In this document: positions 1 to 8,266 of the stretch, one piece after another | Position numbering within the stretch: position 1 is the stretch's first letter | How the letters are laid out: every line of letters starts with the position of its first letter | Assembly (NCBI GenBank): GCA_041397725.1 | Contig: JAWKVZ010000006.1 | Span: 124,001 to 188,000, forward strand | DNA: 64,000 nucleotides | Source: JAGRKR01 sp041397725 | Lineage (GTDB): Bacteria > Pseudomonadota > Alphaproteobacteria > Rhizobiales > Hyphomicrobiaceae | Direction of reading: 5' to 3' | Position numbers and translations under genes: made by a program | Notes under the pieces: model-generated | Told to the model about the DNA's origin: nothing | The model's database searches: none | Seen by the model: only the letters and a program-made list of their open reading frames with translations

Positions 1-112
1 CCCACGGCACCGTACGGTCGAGCTGGCATAGAGTGAGTTATGTTCCTAAATTGCCGACATGCGGGCGGTTGTGTGGCGGTCCAGTGGCAACGGGCAAAGG
101 CGGGCAGGCTTC

Positions 113-832
113 GTGATCAGGTTTCTGCAATCGGGCGACACCAGCCTGGTCATCGAGTTCTCGACCGAGATGGACCGCAAGATCGCCCGCCAGGTGCTCG
201 AGCTGTTCCGGCGGGTGGAGCGGGCCGGGATCGCCGGCATCGTCGAGACGGTCCCGACCTTCCGCTCGTTGATGGTGCACTACGATCCGACGAAGGCGAC
301 GCGCCGCTCACTGGTGCCGCAGCTCGAGGCGCTGCTCGAGGGGCTGGAGGTTGCGGAAGGCTCCGGGCGTGTGTGGCATCTGCCCGCCTGCTACGAGGGG
401 GAGCTCGCCCCCGATCTCGACGACGTTGCGCAGCGAACCAGCCTGACGCCGGACGAGGTCGTCGCCCAGCACAGCGCCGAGACCTATCTCGTCTACATGG
501 TCGGCTTCCTGCCCGGCTTCCCGTACATGGGCGACCTGCCGCAGCACCTGCAGCTGCCGCGCCGCGAGGAGCCGCGCCTGCGCGTGCCCATGGGCTCCGT
601 CGCCATCGCCACGGCCATGACCGGCGTCTACACTTTCGAGAGCCCTGGCGGCTGGCATTTGATCGGCCGCACGCCCGTGCGCATCTTCGATCTGAGGCGC
701 CAGCCAGCGGCGCTCTTCGAGCCGGGCGACGAAGTGTGCTTCGTCCCCATCTCCCGCGCCGAGTTCGACGCCCAGGAGCGCGCTGCGGCCGCCGGCACAC
801 TGACGCTTCGCCCGCTCGAGGCCGCGCCATGA
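113..832 (+). CDS. pxpB: 5-oxoprolinase subunit PxpB (KipI/YbgJ family)
   Basis: This is the allophanate-hydrolase subunit 1 / KipI-type subunit of the prokaryotic ATP-dependent 5-oxoprolinase, which opens pyroglutamate to glutamate in the cytoplasm together with PxpC and PxpA. The family signature GFLPGFPYMGDLP is present mid-protein, followed by the typical PMGSVAIA and SPGGWHLIGRTP segments. I chose the GTG at 113 (about 239 aa) because the family's conserved N-terminus begins at VIRFLQSGD; an ATG at 59 would add 18 unconserved residues. The stop overlaps the pxpC start (ATGA), so the two are translationally coupled. No pxpA (LamB/YcsF) is visible here, but the gene lies at the window edge and pxpA may be upstream. 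Confidence 0.9.
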   Translation: MIRFLQSGDTSLVIEFSTEMDRKIARQVLELFRRVERAGIAGIVETVPTFRSLMVHYDPTKATRRSLVPQLEALLEGLEVAEGSGRVWHLPACYEGELAPDLDDVAQRTSLTPDEVVAQHSAETYLVYMVGFLPGFPYMGDLPQHLQLPRREEPRLRVPMGSVAIATAMTGVYTFESPGGWHLIGRTPVRIFDLRRQPAALFEPGDEVCFVPISRAEFDAQERAAAAGTLTLRPLEAAP

Positions 833-1872
833 CCCCAGGCCTGCGCGTCATCTCCCCGGGCATGCAGACGACGATCCAGGACCTCGGCCGCATCGGCTAT
901 CAGCGGTTCGGCGTGCCGGTGTCCGGCGCCCTCGACACCGTGGCCCTGCGTGCGGCCAATGCGCTTGCCGGCAACAGTTCCGACGCGGCGGCGCTGGAGG
1001 CCCTCTACCAGGGCCCCGTGCTCGAAGTGCTGGCCGAGAGCATCCGCGTGGCGGTCGTCGGCATCGGCGCAGGCCTGGAGATCGCCGGCGAGCCGGCGCG
1101 GCGAGTGCCCGCCTTGCGCAGCGTGCGCCTCGAACGGGGAGCTCGCGTGCGCGTGCTCGTCGGCAGCGGTGCACTCGGGGCCGTGCTGGCCGTCGAAGGC
1201 GGCATCGCTATAGAGCCGGTGCTCGGCAGCCGCGCCACCTACGTCAGGGCCGCCATCGGCGGCCTCGACGGTCGCCCGCTGGCGGCTGGCGACACCCTGT
1301 CCGTGCGGCAGGAACGGGCCGGCGACACGGCAGACATCATGCTTGCGACGCTCGATCTGCCGGTCGCGCGCGAGGTGCGCGTCGTGCTCGGACCGCAGGA
1401 CGACTACTTCACGCCGGAGGCCATCGCTGATTTCCTCGGCACGACATGGCGCGTCAGTGCCCAGGCCGACCGCATGGGACTGCGGCTGGAAGGCCCCAGG
1501 CTCGCTCACGCCAAGGGCTACAACATCGTTTCCGACGGCATCGCGCCGGGTGCAATCCAGGTTCCCGGCAACGGTCAGCCGATCGTCCTGCTCGCCGACC
1601 GGCAGACGTCGGGCGGCTATCCCAAGATCGCCACCGTCGCCTCGGCGGACCTGCCGGCTCTGGGTCGTGTCCTGCCGGGCGCCGAGATCAGCTTCCGCGC
1701 CATCGACGTCGAGACGGCGGAGGCGGCGCGCTGCGCCCTCGAAAGCGAGCTGGCCGCCTTGCCGTCCGCCTGCATCCCGGTCGGCGCCGAGATCAGGCCG
1801 CCCGACACCGCGCGGCTGCTGGAGAGCAACCTCGTCAGCGGTGTCGTCGATGCCGCCGCCGACGATTGGTGA
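829..1872 (+). CDS. pxpC: 5-oxoprolinase subunit PxpC (KipA family)
   Basis: This is the biotin-dependent-carboxylase-like KipA-type subunit of 5-oxoprolinase, 347 aa, a usual size for the family. Family landmarks are the N-terminal GMQTTIQDLGR, the GVPVSGALD segment, and GYNIVSDGIAPGAIQVPGNGQPIVL followed by DRQTSGGYPKIATV near the C-terminus. It starts in a 4-bp ATGA overlap with pxpB, which indicates one operon. It is convergent with the polyphosphate kinase gene, about 100 bp away. Confidence 0.92.
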   Translation: MTPGLRVISPGMQTTIQDLGRIGYQRFGVPVSGALDTVALRAANALAGNSSDAAALEALYQGPVLEVLAESIRVAVVGIGAGLEIAGEPARRVPALRSVRLERGARVRVLVGSGALGAVLAVEGGIAIEPVLGSRATYVRAAIGGLDGRPLAAGDTLSVRQERAGDTADIMLATLDLPVAREVRVVLGPQDDYFTPEAIADFLGTTWRVSAQADRMGLRLEGPRLAHAKGYNIVSDGIAPGAIQVPGNGQPIVLLADRQTSGGYPKIATVASADLPALGRVLPGAEISFRAIDVETAEAARCALESELAALPSACIPVGAEIRPPDTARLLESNLVSGVVDAAADDW

Positions 1873-1971
1873 GGCGCCGGACTTTGAGCGACGGCGACGC
1901 GGCCGCGGAACCGCCCAAATCGCACCCACCGGCTCGATCGCGCGCCCGGATCAGGCCGTCCGGCGATGCCG

Positions 1972-3087
1972 TCAGCCGGACCGGCGTTGATCCGGATGCA
2001 GGCTCTTGCCGAGAATGTGCTCGCTGCGGCCGATCACGTCGGAGCTGGAGCCGACGATCAGCGGATCGGGATGCCCGACCACACGCGAATCCTTCTCAGG
2101 ATAGGGCAGGCTCGAGAGGAAATGGCGCATGCAATTGAGGCGCGCGCGCTTCTTGTCGTCCGACTTGACGATCGTCCAGGGGGCGTCCGCGGTATCGGTG
2201 TAGAAGAACGTCGCCTCCTTCGCCTCCGTATAGTCGTCCCACTTGTCGAGAGACTGGCGATCGATGGGCGAGAGCTTCCACTGCTTGAGCGGCTCGTGCT
2301 CGCGGGCCTTGAAGCGCCGCGCCTGCTCCTCGCGCGTTACCGAGAACCAGTACTTGAAGAGGTGGATGCCGCTCCGCACCATCATGCGCTCGATCTCCGG
2401 GCACTGGCGCATGAACTCGAGGTAGTCGTTGGGCGTACAGAACCCCATCACGCGCTCGACGCCGGCGCGGTTGTACCAGGAGCGGTCAAAGAGGACGATC
2501 TCGCCCCCGGACGGCAGATGCTGGATGTAGCGCTGGAAGTACCACTGCGAGCGCTCCCTGTCCGTCGGCTTGTCGAGCGCGACGACGCGCGCACCGCGCG
2601 GGTTCAGGTGCTCGGTGAAGCGCTTGATGGTGCCGCCCTTGCCCGCGGCATCGCGGCCTTCGAAGATGAGGACGATCTTCTGGCCGGTCGCCTTGACCCA
2701 ATCCTGCACCTTCAAGAGCTCGATTTGCAGCTCCGCCTTGGTCTGCTCGTATTGCGCCCGGCGGATCGGCTTCTGATAGGGGTATTCGCCCGTCTCGAAG
2801 ATGCGCCGGATCTCGTCGCGATCGTTGCGCATCTCGGCCAGTCTGTGCAGCGCATTGGCGGGCTCGCGCGCCTTGGACTTCCCGTTGGCCTTGTGCGTGT
2901 CGCGGGACGCCCCGCCGAGTGCGTCAGCGGGCGTGTCATTGGCCGGACTGGAGGGCGCAGCCTCCCCCGCGGCTGCGACGGGCGTCTCGGCGGCGACGGT
3001 ATCGGCCGCAGGCTCTGTCGCGGGCGTCTTGCCACGCTCAGGCGTGCCACCATTGGCACCCCCACCGCTCTTTGTCGGTCGGCGCAT
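1972..3087 (-). CDS. ppk2: Polyphosphate kinase 2 (PPK2 family)
   Basis: This is a PPK2-family kinase that transfers phosphate between polyphosphate and nucleoside phosphates in the cytoplasm. The Walker A loop GRDAAGKGG lies at residues 144-152 and the lid/Walker B motif DRSWYNR at 201-207; the C-terminal FKYWFSVTREEQARRF and DDKKRARLNCMRHFL segments are family-typical. The 371 aa are longer than a bare PPK2 domain because of a low-complexity Ala/Pro/Thr-rich leader of about 75 residues. A perfect FNR/FixK-type palindrome (3150-3163) lies 63 bp upstream of the ATG, which suggests oxygen-linked control. Class I (one PPK2 domain) is inferred from length. Confidence 0.92.
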   Translation of the reverse strand: MRRPTKSGGGANGGTPERGKTPATEPAADTVAAETPVAAAGEAAPSSPANDTPADALGGASRDTHKANGKSKAREPANALHRLAEMRNDRDEIRRIFETGEYPYQKPIRRAQYEQTKAELQIELLKVQDWVKATGQKIVLIFEGRDAAGKGGTIKRFTEHLNPRGARVVALDKPTDRERSQWYFQRYIQHLPSGGEIVLFDRSWYNRAGVERVMGFCTPNDYLEFMRQCPEIERMMVRSGIHLFKYWFSVTREEQARRFKAREHEPLKQWKLSPIDRQSLDKWDDYTEAKEATFFYTDTADAPWTIVKSDDKKRARLNCMRHFLSSLPYPEKDSRVVGHPDPLIVGSSSDVIGRSEHILGKSLHPDQRRSG

Positions 3088-3149
3088 GTCTCCTCCTCAG
3101 CGTACGCAGCTTAGGTGTTGTTTTTCCACCCATTCAGTATCCGCCAGCA

Positions 3150-3163
3150 TTGATATATATCAA
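3150..3163. promoter_or_regulatory. FNR/FixK-type binding site
   Basis: TTGATATATATCAA is a perfect 14-bp palindrome that matches the FNR/FixK consensus TTGAT-N4-ATCAA. It lies between the divergent ppk2 (start 3087) and the hypothetical gene at 3270. If it activated ppk2 from the usual -41.5 position, transcription would start near 3115, leaving a leader of about 28 nt. It could instead serve the rightward gene. The match is seen directly; the regulator and direction are inferred. Confidence 0.6.
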
Positions 3164-3269
3164 ATGATGACGAACATCTTGGGCCGGCGCCACCGCAACG
3201 TCGGCTTTACAGTTTGATATCGAATATCCAGCTAATATTGCTAAAGACATCAACTTCGAGACGACGATT

Positions 3270-3662
3270 ATGGTCGATGCCCATTTTTCCTTCCAGACGT
3301 CCTCCTTCACGGACTCGGAGGTTGATCTGGCCGAGAACGTCAACGGCATCGCCGGCAAGGCGCTCGCCCAGTGGCTCGCCGCCTGGCTGGGTGCGGCCGG
3401 GCTCGACGCCTCCGAGGTCTGGGCCGAGGATCACGGCTGGGACTTTTCCGTGATGCGTGGCGAGACGAAATACCTGTGCGCCTGCTCGATCGAAGCCGAC
3501 GAGGAGACGCGCGAGGCCCATGTATCCCTGGCCAAGCACCGCTCGCTGATGGACCGCATGCGCGGTCGCAACGCCTATGCCGCCGACGATCCCGTCGTCG
3601 ACGCCATCCGGTCGGCGTTGGCGGGCAATCCCGACGTCGCCAACCTCGCGAGCGAGGTCTAG
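3270..3662 (+). CDS. Hypothetical protein, 130 aa, acidic
   Basis: I do not recognise this family. It is a soluble, acidic protein with no signal peptide or membrane segment. Its middle contains WAEDHGWDFSV and a CACSIEAD stretch (two cysteines in the cluster CAC), and the tail AADDPVVDAIRSAL looks helical. It is divergent from ppk2, with the FNR/FixK-type box 107 bp upstream of the start and a second, imperfect GATATcGAATATC palindrome near 3218-3230. Codon use resembles neighbouring genes and the sequence is free of low complexity, so it is probably real. The role is unknown; co-regulation with ppk2 under low oxygen is only a possibility. Confidence 0.7.
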   Translation: MVDAHFSFQTSSFTDSEVDLAENVNGIAGKALAQWLAAWLGAAGLDASEVWAEDHGWDFSVMRGETKYLCACSIEADEETREAHVSLAKHRSLMDRMRGRNAYAADDPVVDAIRSALAGNPDVANLASEV

Positions 3663-3853
3663 GGCCGCACTCCCGGCGGATGCGCGCCGCGCGCGTCCAC
3701 TGATCCGTCGCACAGGGCGCCAAGTTGCATGCGCGCCCCGCGTTTTGCCGCCCGTGCGGATCGGTTGATGGCGCAACGATCGCCACAATCGATATACGTG
3801 CCTGTTGATCCTGCCATTATTGCGCCAGACCGTCGCCGCTCGAATCAGACCTG

Positions 3854-4588
3854 ATGCGAGCCATGAAGACGAATGGCTTCATTGGCACTTTGCGGCGTCT
3901 CCGGTCGCTTTCGGCCGCAGCATGCTGCTTCACCCTCGTTTTCGCGCTTTCCCCCCTAGCGCCGGTCGCCTCCACGACATCGTCCGACATCGTGGCCGGA
4001 CGCGCCCGCGTCGTCGATGGCGACACCATCGAGATCGACCGGGAGCGCATCCGCATCCATGGCATCGACGCGCCGGAGAGCGCGCAAACCTGCAGCCATG
4101 CCGCCGGCGGCACCTGGCGTTGCGGCGACGCGTCGATGCGGGCCCTGGTCCAGTTGACCACGGGCAAGACGGTCACCTGCGAGCGACGTGGACGCGATCT
4201 CTACGGTCGCACCATCGCCGTCTGCCGGGCTGACGGCGCGGATGTCGGCGGCGAGCTCGTGAGGCAGGGTCTGGCCTGGGCCTTCGTGCGCTATTCGAGA
4301 GACTACGTGGCCCTGGAGCGCGCGGCCCGGGCCGCGCGCGTCGGGCTCTGGCAGGCGCAAGCCACGCCGGCCTGGGAGTTCCGTGCGACCCGTTGGGCCG
4401 GCGCCGAGCAGAAGGCTCCGGAGGGCTGCCCCATCAAGGGCAACATCAGCGCGCGCGGGCGCATCTACCACATGCCGTGGAGCCCCTGGTACCACAAGAT
4501 CAAGATGGATACGGCAGGCGGCAAGCGCTGGTTCTGCAGCGAGAGCGAGGCTCAGGCCGCCGGCTGGCGCCCTGCGGCCATGCGCTGA
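3854..4588 (+). CDS. Secreted thermonuclease-family protein (SNase-like)
   Basis: This is a staphylococcal-nuclease-like phosphodiesterase, probably exported: residues about 15-40 form a signal-type hydrophobic segment ending near PVAS. The SNase core follows with VVDGDTIEI, RIRIHGIDAPES (catalytic Arg/Glu pair) and DLYGRTIAVC (second catalytic Arg), then GGELVRQGLAWAF. After the core comes an extra C-terminal module of about 55 residues (KGNISARGRIYHMP ... RWFCSESEAQAAGWRP) resembling the small metal-binding Ada-like module found on many alphaproteobacterial thermonucleases. An ATG at 3863 is an alternative start. The gene is convergent with the redoxin gene, with a hairpin between them. Confidence 0.88.
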   Translation: MRAMKTNGFIGTLRRLRSLSAAACCFTLVFALSPLAPVASTTSSDIVAGRARVVDGDTIEIDRERIRIHGIDAPESAQTCSHAAGGTWRCGDASMRALVQLTTGKTVTCERRGRDLYGRTIAVCRADGADVGGELVRQGLAWAFVRYSRDYVALERAARAARVGLWQAQATPAWEFRATRWAGAEQKAPEGCPIKGNISARGRIYHMPWSPWYHKIKMDTAGGKRWFCSESEAQAAGWRPAAMR

Positions 4589-4615
4589 TCGGGATTGGCG
4601 CGATCCTCGCGAACT

Positions 4616-4652
4616 CGAGCCCGGCACGCACGCATGCGGCGCGCCGGGCTCG
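4616..4652. terminator. Hairpin between convergent genes
   Basis: A perfect 10-bp inverted repeat (CGAGCCCGGC ... GCCGGGCTCG) with a 17-nt GC-rich loop lies between the stops of the nuclease gene (4588) and the redoxin gene (4675). It has no clear T-run on either side, so it is a probable but not textbook bidirectional terminator. Confidence 0.5.
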
Positions 4653-4674
4653 CTGTCCAAATCAGACTTGAGCG

Positions 4675-5304
4675 CTACTTGTACTTGACCGAGCAGCCGT
4701 AGGGCCGCGTCGACTTCACCGGGACGGGCTTTCCGGCCTCGAGCGCGGCGAGCGCCAGGCTCACGTAGTTCTTGGCGCCCTTGATATCGTCGACGCTCGA
4801 TGACGGCTTGTCGTCGATGGCGCCCATGTACGCGAGCGTGCCCGCCTTATCGATGATGTACATGTGCGGCGTCGTGCGCGCGGCATAGAGCTTGCCGATC
4901 GTGCCCTCGGGATCGAGCACGACAGCCGTCGGCGCCGCCTTGCGCGAGGTCGTCAGGCCATTGGCCTCCTTGGCGGTGACGTGACCCTGCTCGCCTTTGG
5001 CCGACGACACGACGGTGAGCCAGACGGTCCCCTTGCCTGCGGCGGCCTTCTGCAGGGCCTGCATGTTGCCGGACTTGTAGTGCTTCACGGTGTAGGGGCA
5101 ATCGTGGTTCGTCCACTCGAGAACGACGATCTTGCCCTTGAGGCTGCTCAGCTTGACGGTCTTGCCATTGCTGTCCGTGCCGGTGAAATCGGGTGCCGGC
5201 TTGCCCACGACGGGCTCGGCGCGCGCTTCTACGGAAGCAAGCGCACCAGCCGTCACGACCAGCGCAGCCGTGAAGATCGAGTGCCAACGAGAGCTGACTC
5301 GCAT
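4675..5304 (-). CDS. Exported thioredoxin-fold redoxin (peroxiredoxin-like)
   Basis: This is a 209-aa AhpC/TSA-Redoxin-type protein. A signal peptide covers residues 1 to about 29 (hydrophobic core FTAALVVTAGALAS, cleavage near ARA-EP). The mature start EPVVGKPAPDFTGTDSNGK is the usual redoxin opening. The redox site is WTNHDCPYTVKHY, with a single cysteine at the peroxidatic-type position rather than a CXXC, which fits the PRX_like2 subgroup. The ATG at 5304 is preferred because the in-frame upstream extension (from 5352) would bury the signal peptide. It probably acts in the periplasm in thiol or peroxide reduction; the substrate is unknown. Confidence 0.85.
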   Translation of the reverse strand: MRVSSRWHSIFTAALVVTAGALASVEARAEPVVGKPAPDFTGTDSNGKTVKLSSLKGKIVVLEWTNHDCPYTVKHYKSGNMQALQKAAAGKGTVWLTVVSSAKGEQGHVTAKEANGLTTSRKAAPTAVVLDPEGTIGKLYAARTTPHMYIIDKAGTLAYMGAIDDKPSSSVDDIKGAKNYVSLALAALEAGKPVPVKSTRPYGCSVKYK

Positions 5305-5401
5305 TGCGGATCTCCATGCGTGGAAAAAACCAAGCGTGCGCAGCCGGCGCACGCGCGCTCAGCCTACACCGCCAGTCGTGGCAACTCCATGTCCCTCGCC
5401 T

Positions 5402-6046
5402 TCACGAGGTGGTGAGGAGCGGCAATACCGCCGCCGCCATGAAGCCGAGCCCGACCACAAGGCACGCCACCCCGGCCGCCCGCCTCACCGGGGCGCCTGC
5501 CGTCGAGAGCCCGGCAAGGTTGCGGGCAGCCCACATGGTCGCGGCGGCGATGACGAGCTGAACCAGCGCCAGGCCGAGCAGATACGCGACCAGCGGCGCC
5601 TGCTCGGAGCCGACGATGGACTCGCCATAGGCATAACCGTGCACGAGGCCCGCCAGGAGCGCCGGCAGCGCGATCCACGACATGACGGATGTGCGACGCG
5701 ACAGCAGCCATGCCCCGGCAGCGACCACGGAGACAGCTACCAGGAGCTCAGCCAGCGGCAAGCCGAAACCGGCGACGTGAACGCCCACGCCGAGCATGGA
5801 GGCGATCACGAACAGTGCCGGCAATCTGAGGCCGGCGCCGAGGCTCGCCGCGATGAGCCCGACCGCCAGGATGAACGCGAGATGATCCAAACCGATCACC
5901 GGATGCGCCAGTCCTGAGAGCAGGCCTTCGGCGAAAGTGCCGGGAACCTCCCCGCCCATGGCATGATGGGCCCATGCCGGACCGGCCAGAAGCATTGTGC
6001 CGAGTGCGCCGCCGATGAGTGCGCTCGCTCTTGATGTCACTCGCAT
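5402..6046 (-). CDS. HupE/UreJ family membrane protein
   Basis: This is a 214-aa inner-membrane protein with a cleavable-looking N-terminus (GALGTMLLAGPAWAHHAMGG) and about six further hydrophobic segments. The family motif HPVIGLDHLAF lies just after the signal sequence. HupE/UreJ proteins are linked to nickel or cobalt entry for hydrogenase or urease, but no hydrogenase, urease or nickel gene is visible nearby, so the substrate is open. The two histidines right after the signal cleavage site (AHHAMGG) are typical of the family. It is divergent from the leuC-like gene. Confidence 0.85.
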   Translation of the reverse strand: MRVTSRASALIGGALGTMLLAGPAWAHHAMGGEVPGTFAEGLLSGLAHPVIGLDHLAFILAVGLIAASLGAGLRLPALFVIASMLGVGVHVAGFGLPLAELLVAVSVVAAGAWLLSRRTSVMSWIALPALLAGLVHGYAYGESIVGSEQAPLVAYLLGLALVQLVIAAATMWAARNLAGLSTAGAPVRRAAGVACLVVGLGFMAAAVLPLLTTS

Positions 6047-6179
6047 TTCGTCTCTCCCTGCCGGAACGCTCGTTGCTCGGTTCGCGTGACCTCAAGCTGT
6101 CGGGCTGGAAAGGTCCGCACCACTTGTCCTAGAGTTACCAGCAGAAAACGCACTTGTGTAGTGAGAGGGAGAGCGCACC

Positions 6180-7604
6180 ATGGCGAACAGCGGCCAGGCC
6201 CAGGCATCGGGACCACGCACACTCTACGAGAAGATCTTCGACGATCACGTCATCGTTCGCCGGCCGGATGGTCAGTCGCTCCTGCGCATCGACCGCCTGC
6301 TCGTGCACGAGGGCGCCTTCCACGGCTTCGACAAGCTGCGGCTGGCCGGACGCAGCGTCAAGCGTCCGGATCTCGTCTTCGCCTTCGCCGACCACTACGT
6401 GCCGACGCGCGCCGGTCCGATCACCGACCCCGAAGTGATCAACATGGTGGAGATGCTGCGCCAGAACTGCCGCGAGCACGGCATCACGCTGTTCGACCGC
6501 GGCGATCACGACGAAGGCATCGTGCATGTCGTGGCGCCCGAGCAGGGGCTGACGCTGCCCGGCCAGCTTCTCGTGTGCGGCGACAGCCATACCTCGACCC
6601 ATGGTGCCCTCGGCGCGCTCGCTTTCGGCATCGGCGCCAGCGAGGTCGAGCACGCGCTGGCGACACAGACGGTCTGGCAGCGCCGCGCCAGGACCTTGCG
6701 CATCGACGTCGGCGGCAAGCTCTCCAAGGGCGTCACCGGCAAGGACGTGATCCTGGCCATCATCGGCAAGATCGGCGCCAACGGCGCTTCGGGCCACGTC
6801 ATGGAATACACGGGCTCGGCCATTCGCGGCCTGACGCTCGAAGGGCGGCTGACGCTCTGCAACATGTCGATCGAGGCAGGCGGGCGCGCCGGCCTAGTGG
6901 CGCCGGACGATGCCACGTTCCAATGGCTGAAGGGTCGCACCTATGCCCCGAAGGGAGAGCTGTGGGAGCGCGCCGTCGCCCATTGGCGCACGTTGCCGAG
7001 CGATGAGGGCGCGCACTACGACCGTGAGGTGAGCCTCGACGGCTCTGCGATCGAGCCGACGATCACCTGGGGCACCAGCCCGGAAACGGCGCTGCCGGTC
7101 TCGGGCCGGCTGCCCGATCCCAATTCCGCCGGCAGCGCCGAAGCAGGCAAAAGCATCAGCCAGATGCTCGACTACATGGGCCTCACACCCGGCATGCCGG
7201 TCTCCGAGATCACCATCGATCGCGTGTTCATCGGCTCCTGCACCAACTCCCGCATCGAGGATCTCAGGATGGCGGCCTCCGTGCTCAAGGGCCGCAAGGT
7301 CGCCGTTCCAACCATGATCGTCGCCGGCTCGACCGAGATCCGCCGGCAGGCCGAGGCGGAAGGCCTGGACCGGCTGTTCGCCGCGGCCGGCTGCGACTGG
7401 CGACCGAATCCGGGCTGCTCCATGTGCGTCGGCATGAACGGAGATCTCGTGCCGGCGGGCGAGCGCTGCGCCTCCACCTCGAACCGCAACTTCAAGGGCC
7501 GGCAGGGTCCCGGCTCGCGCACGCACCTGATGAGCCCGGCCATGGCCGCGGCCGCCGGGCTTACGGGCCGCATCACCGACGTCCGCCCGATGCTCGACGC
7601 CTGA
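6180..7604 (+). CDS. leuC: Aconitase-family dehydratase large subunit (LeuC-like)
   Basis: This is the large [4Fe-4S] subunit of a LeuCD-type hydro-lyase; the reference reaction is isomerisation of 2- to 3-isopropylmalate in leucine synthesis. At 474 aa it is the normal LeuC length. Cluster cysteines are seen in FIGSCTNSR (about residue 354) and PGCSMCVGMN (about 412-415), and the VCGDSHTSTHGA segment is intact. A good ribosome site (GAGAGGGAGA) precedes the ATG. leuD follows after 41 bp. No leuA or leuB is near and the neighbour is an acyl-CoA ligase, so this may be a second LeuCD copy acting on a related hydroxy-diacid. Confidence 0.88.
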   Translation: MANSGQAQASGPRTLYEKIFDDHVIVRRPDGQSLLRIDRLLVHEGAFHGFDKLRLAGRSVKRPDLVFAFADHYVPTRAGPITDPEVINMVEMLRQNCREHGITLFDRGDHDEGIVHVVAPEQGLTLPGQLLVCGDSHTSTHGALGALAFGIGASEVEHALATQTVWQRRARTLRIDVGGKLSKGVTGKDVILAIIGKIGANGASGHVMEYTGSAIRGLTLEGRLTLCNMSIEAGGRAGLVAPDDATFQWLKGRTYAPKGELWERAVAHWRTLPSDEGAHYDREVSLDGSAIEPTITWGTSPETALPVSGRLPDPNSAGSAEAGKSISQMLDYMGLTPGMPVSEITIDRVFIGSCTNSRIEDLRMAASVLKGRKVAVPTMIVAGSTEIRRQAEAEGLDRLFAAAGCDWRPNPGCSMCVGMNGDLVPAGERCASTSNRNFKGRQGPGSRTHLMSPAMAAAAGLTGRITDVRPMLDA

Positions 7605-7645
7605 GCCGCCGCTCCGTCCCCGCCTTCTGAGAGAGAGATTGCACG

Positions 7646-8266
7646 ATGAAACCGCTCCGCACCGTCTCCGCACCGGCCATCGCCATCGACATGCCGAACG
7701 TGGATACCGACCAGATCATCCCCGCCCGCTTCCTGCGAAAGCCGCGCCGGCCGGGCTACCACCTCTATCTCTTCCACGACATCCGCCGGGCCAAGGACGG
7801 CAGCATGGACCCGGCCTTCCCGCTCAACCAGGAGAGCGCCAAGGGCGCGGAAATTCTGGTCGCCGACCGCGCCTTCGCCTGCGGCTCCTCGCGCGAGGGC
7901 GCCGTCTATGCGCTGGTCGATCAGGGCTTCCGGGTAGTCATCGCGCCGAGCTTCGGCGACATCTTCGCCTCGAACTCGGTGAAGAACGGGCTCTTGGCGC
8001 TCGTGCTGCCGGAAGCCACGGTGCGCAGCCTGCTCGACCAGCTCAAGGCCAGGCCGGGCGCCACCATCTCGCTCGACCTCGAGGCAAAGACGCTGACCAG
8101 CCCCGACGGCAAGACCATCCCATTCGATGTCGATGCCTACGTGCGCGAGACGCTGCTCGCCGGCCGCGACGACATCACGCTGACGCTCGAGCACGCGGCC
8201 GCGATCGACGCCTCGCTCTCGCGCATGGCCAGCGAGACGCCGTGGCTCATGCCGACGAAGGCTTGA
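7646..8266 (+). CDS. leuD: Aconitase-family dehydratase small subunit (LeuD-like)
   Basis: This is the swivel-domain subunit that pairs with the upstream LeuC-like protein. It has MPNVDTDQIIPARFL at the N-terminus and the substrate-contact motif ACGSSREGAVYAL, where canonical LeuD normally reads CGSSREHAPWAL. The change from H-A-P-W to G-A-V-Y in the substrate loop supports a non-leucine or altered substrate, although that is inference. The 206 aa are usual for the family. The last 20 bp overlap the end of the convergent ligase gene. Confidence 0.87.
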   Translation: MKPLRTVSAPAIAIDMPNVDTDQIIPARFLRKPRRPGYHLYLFHDIRRAKDGSMDPAFPLNQESAKGAEILVADRAFACGSSREGAVYALVDQGFRVVIAPSFGDIFASNSVKNGLLALVLPEATVRSLLDQLKARPGATISLDLEAKTLTSPDGKTIPFDVDAYVRETLLAGRDDITLTLEHAAAIDASLSRMASETPWLMPTKA

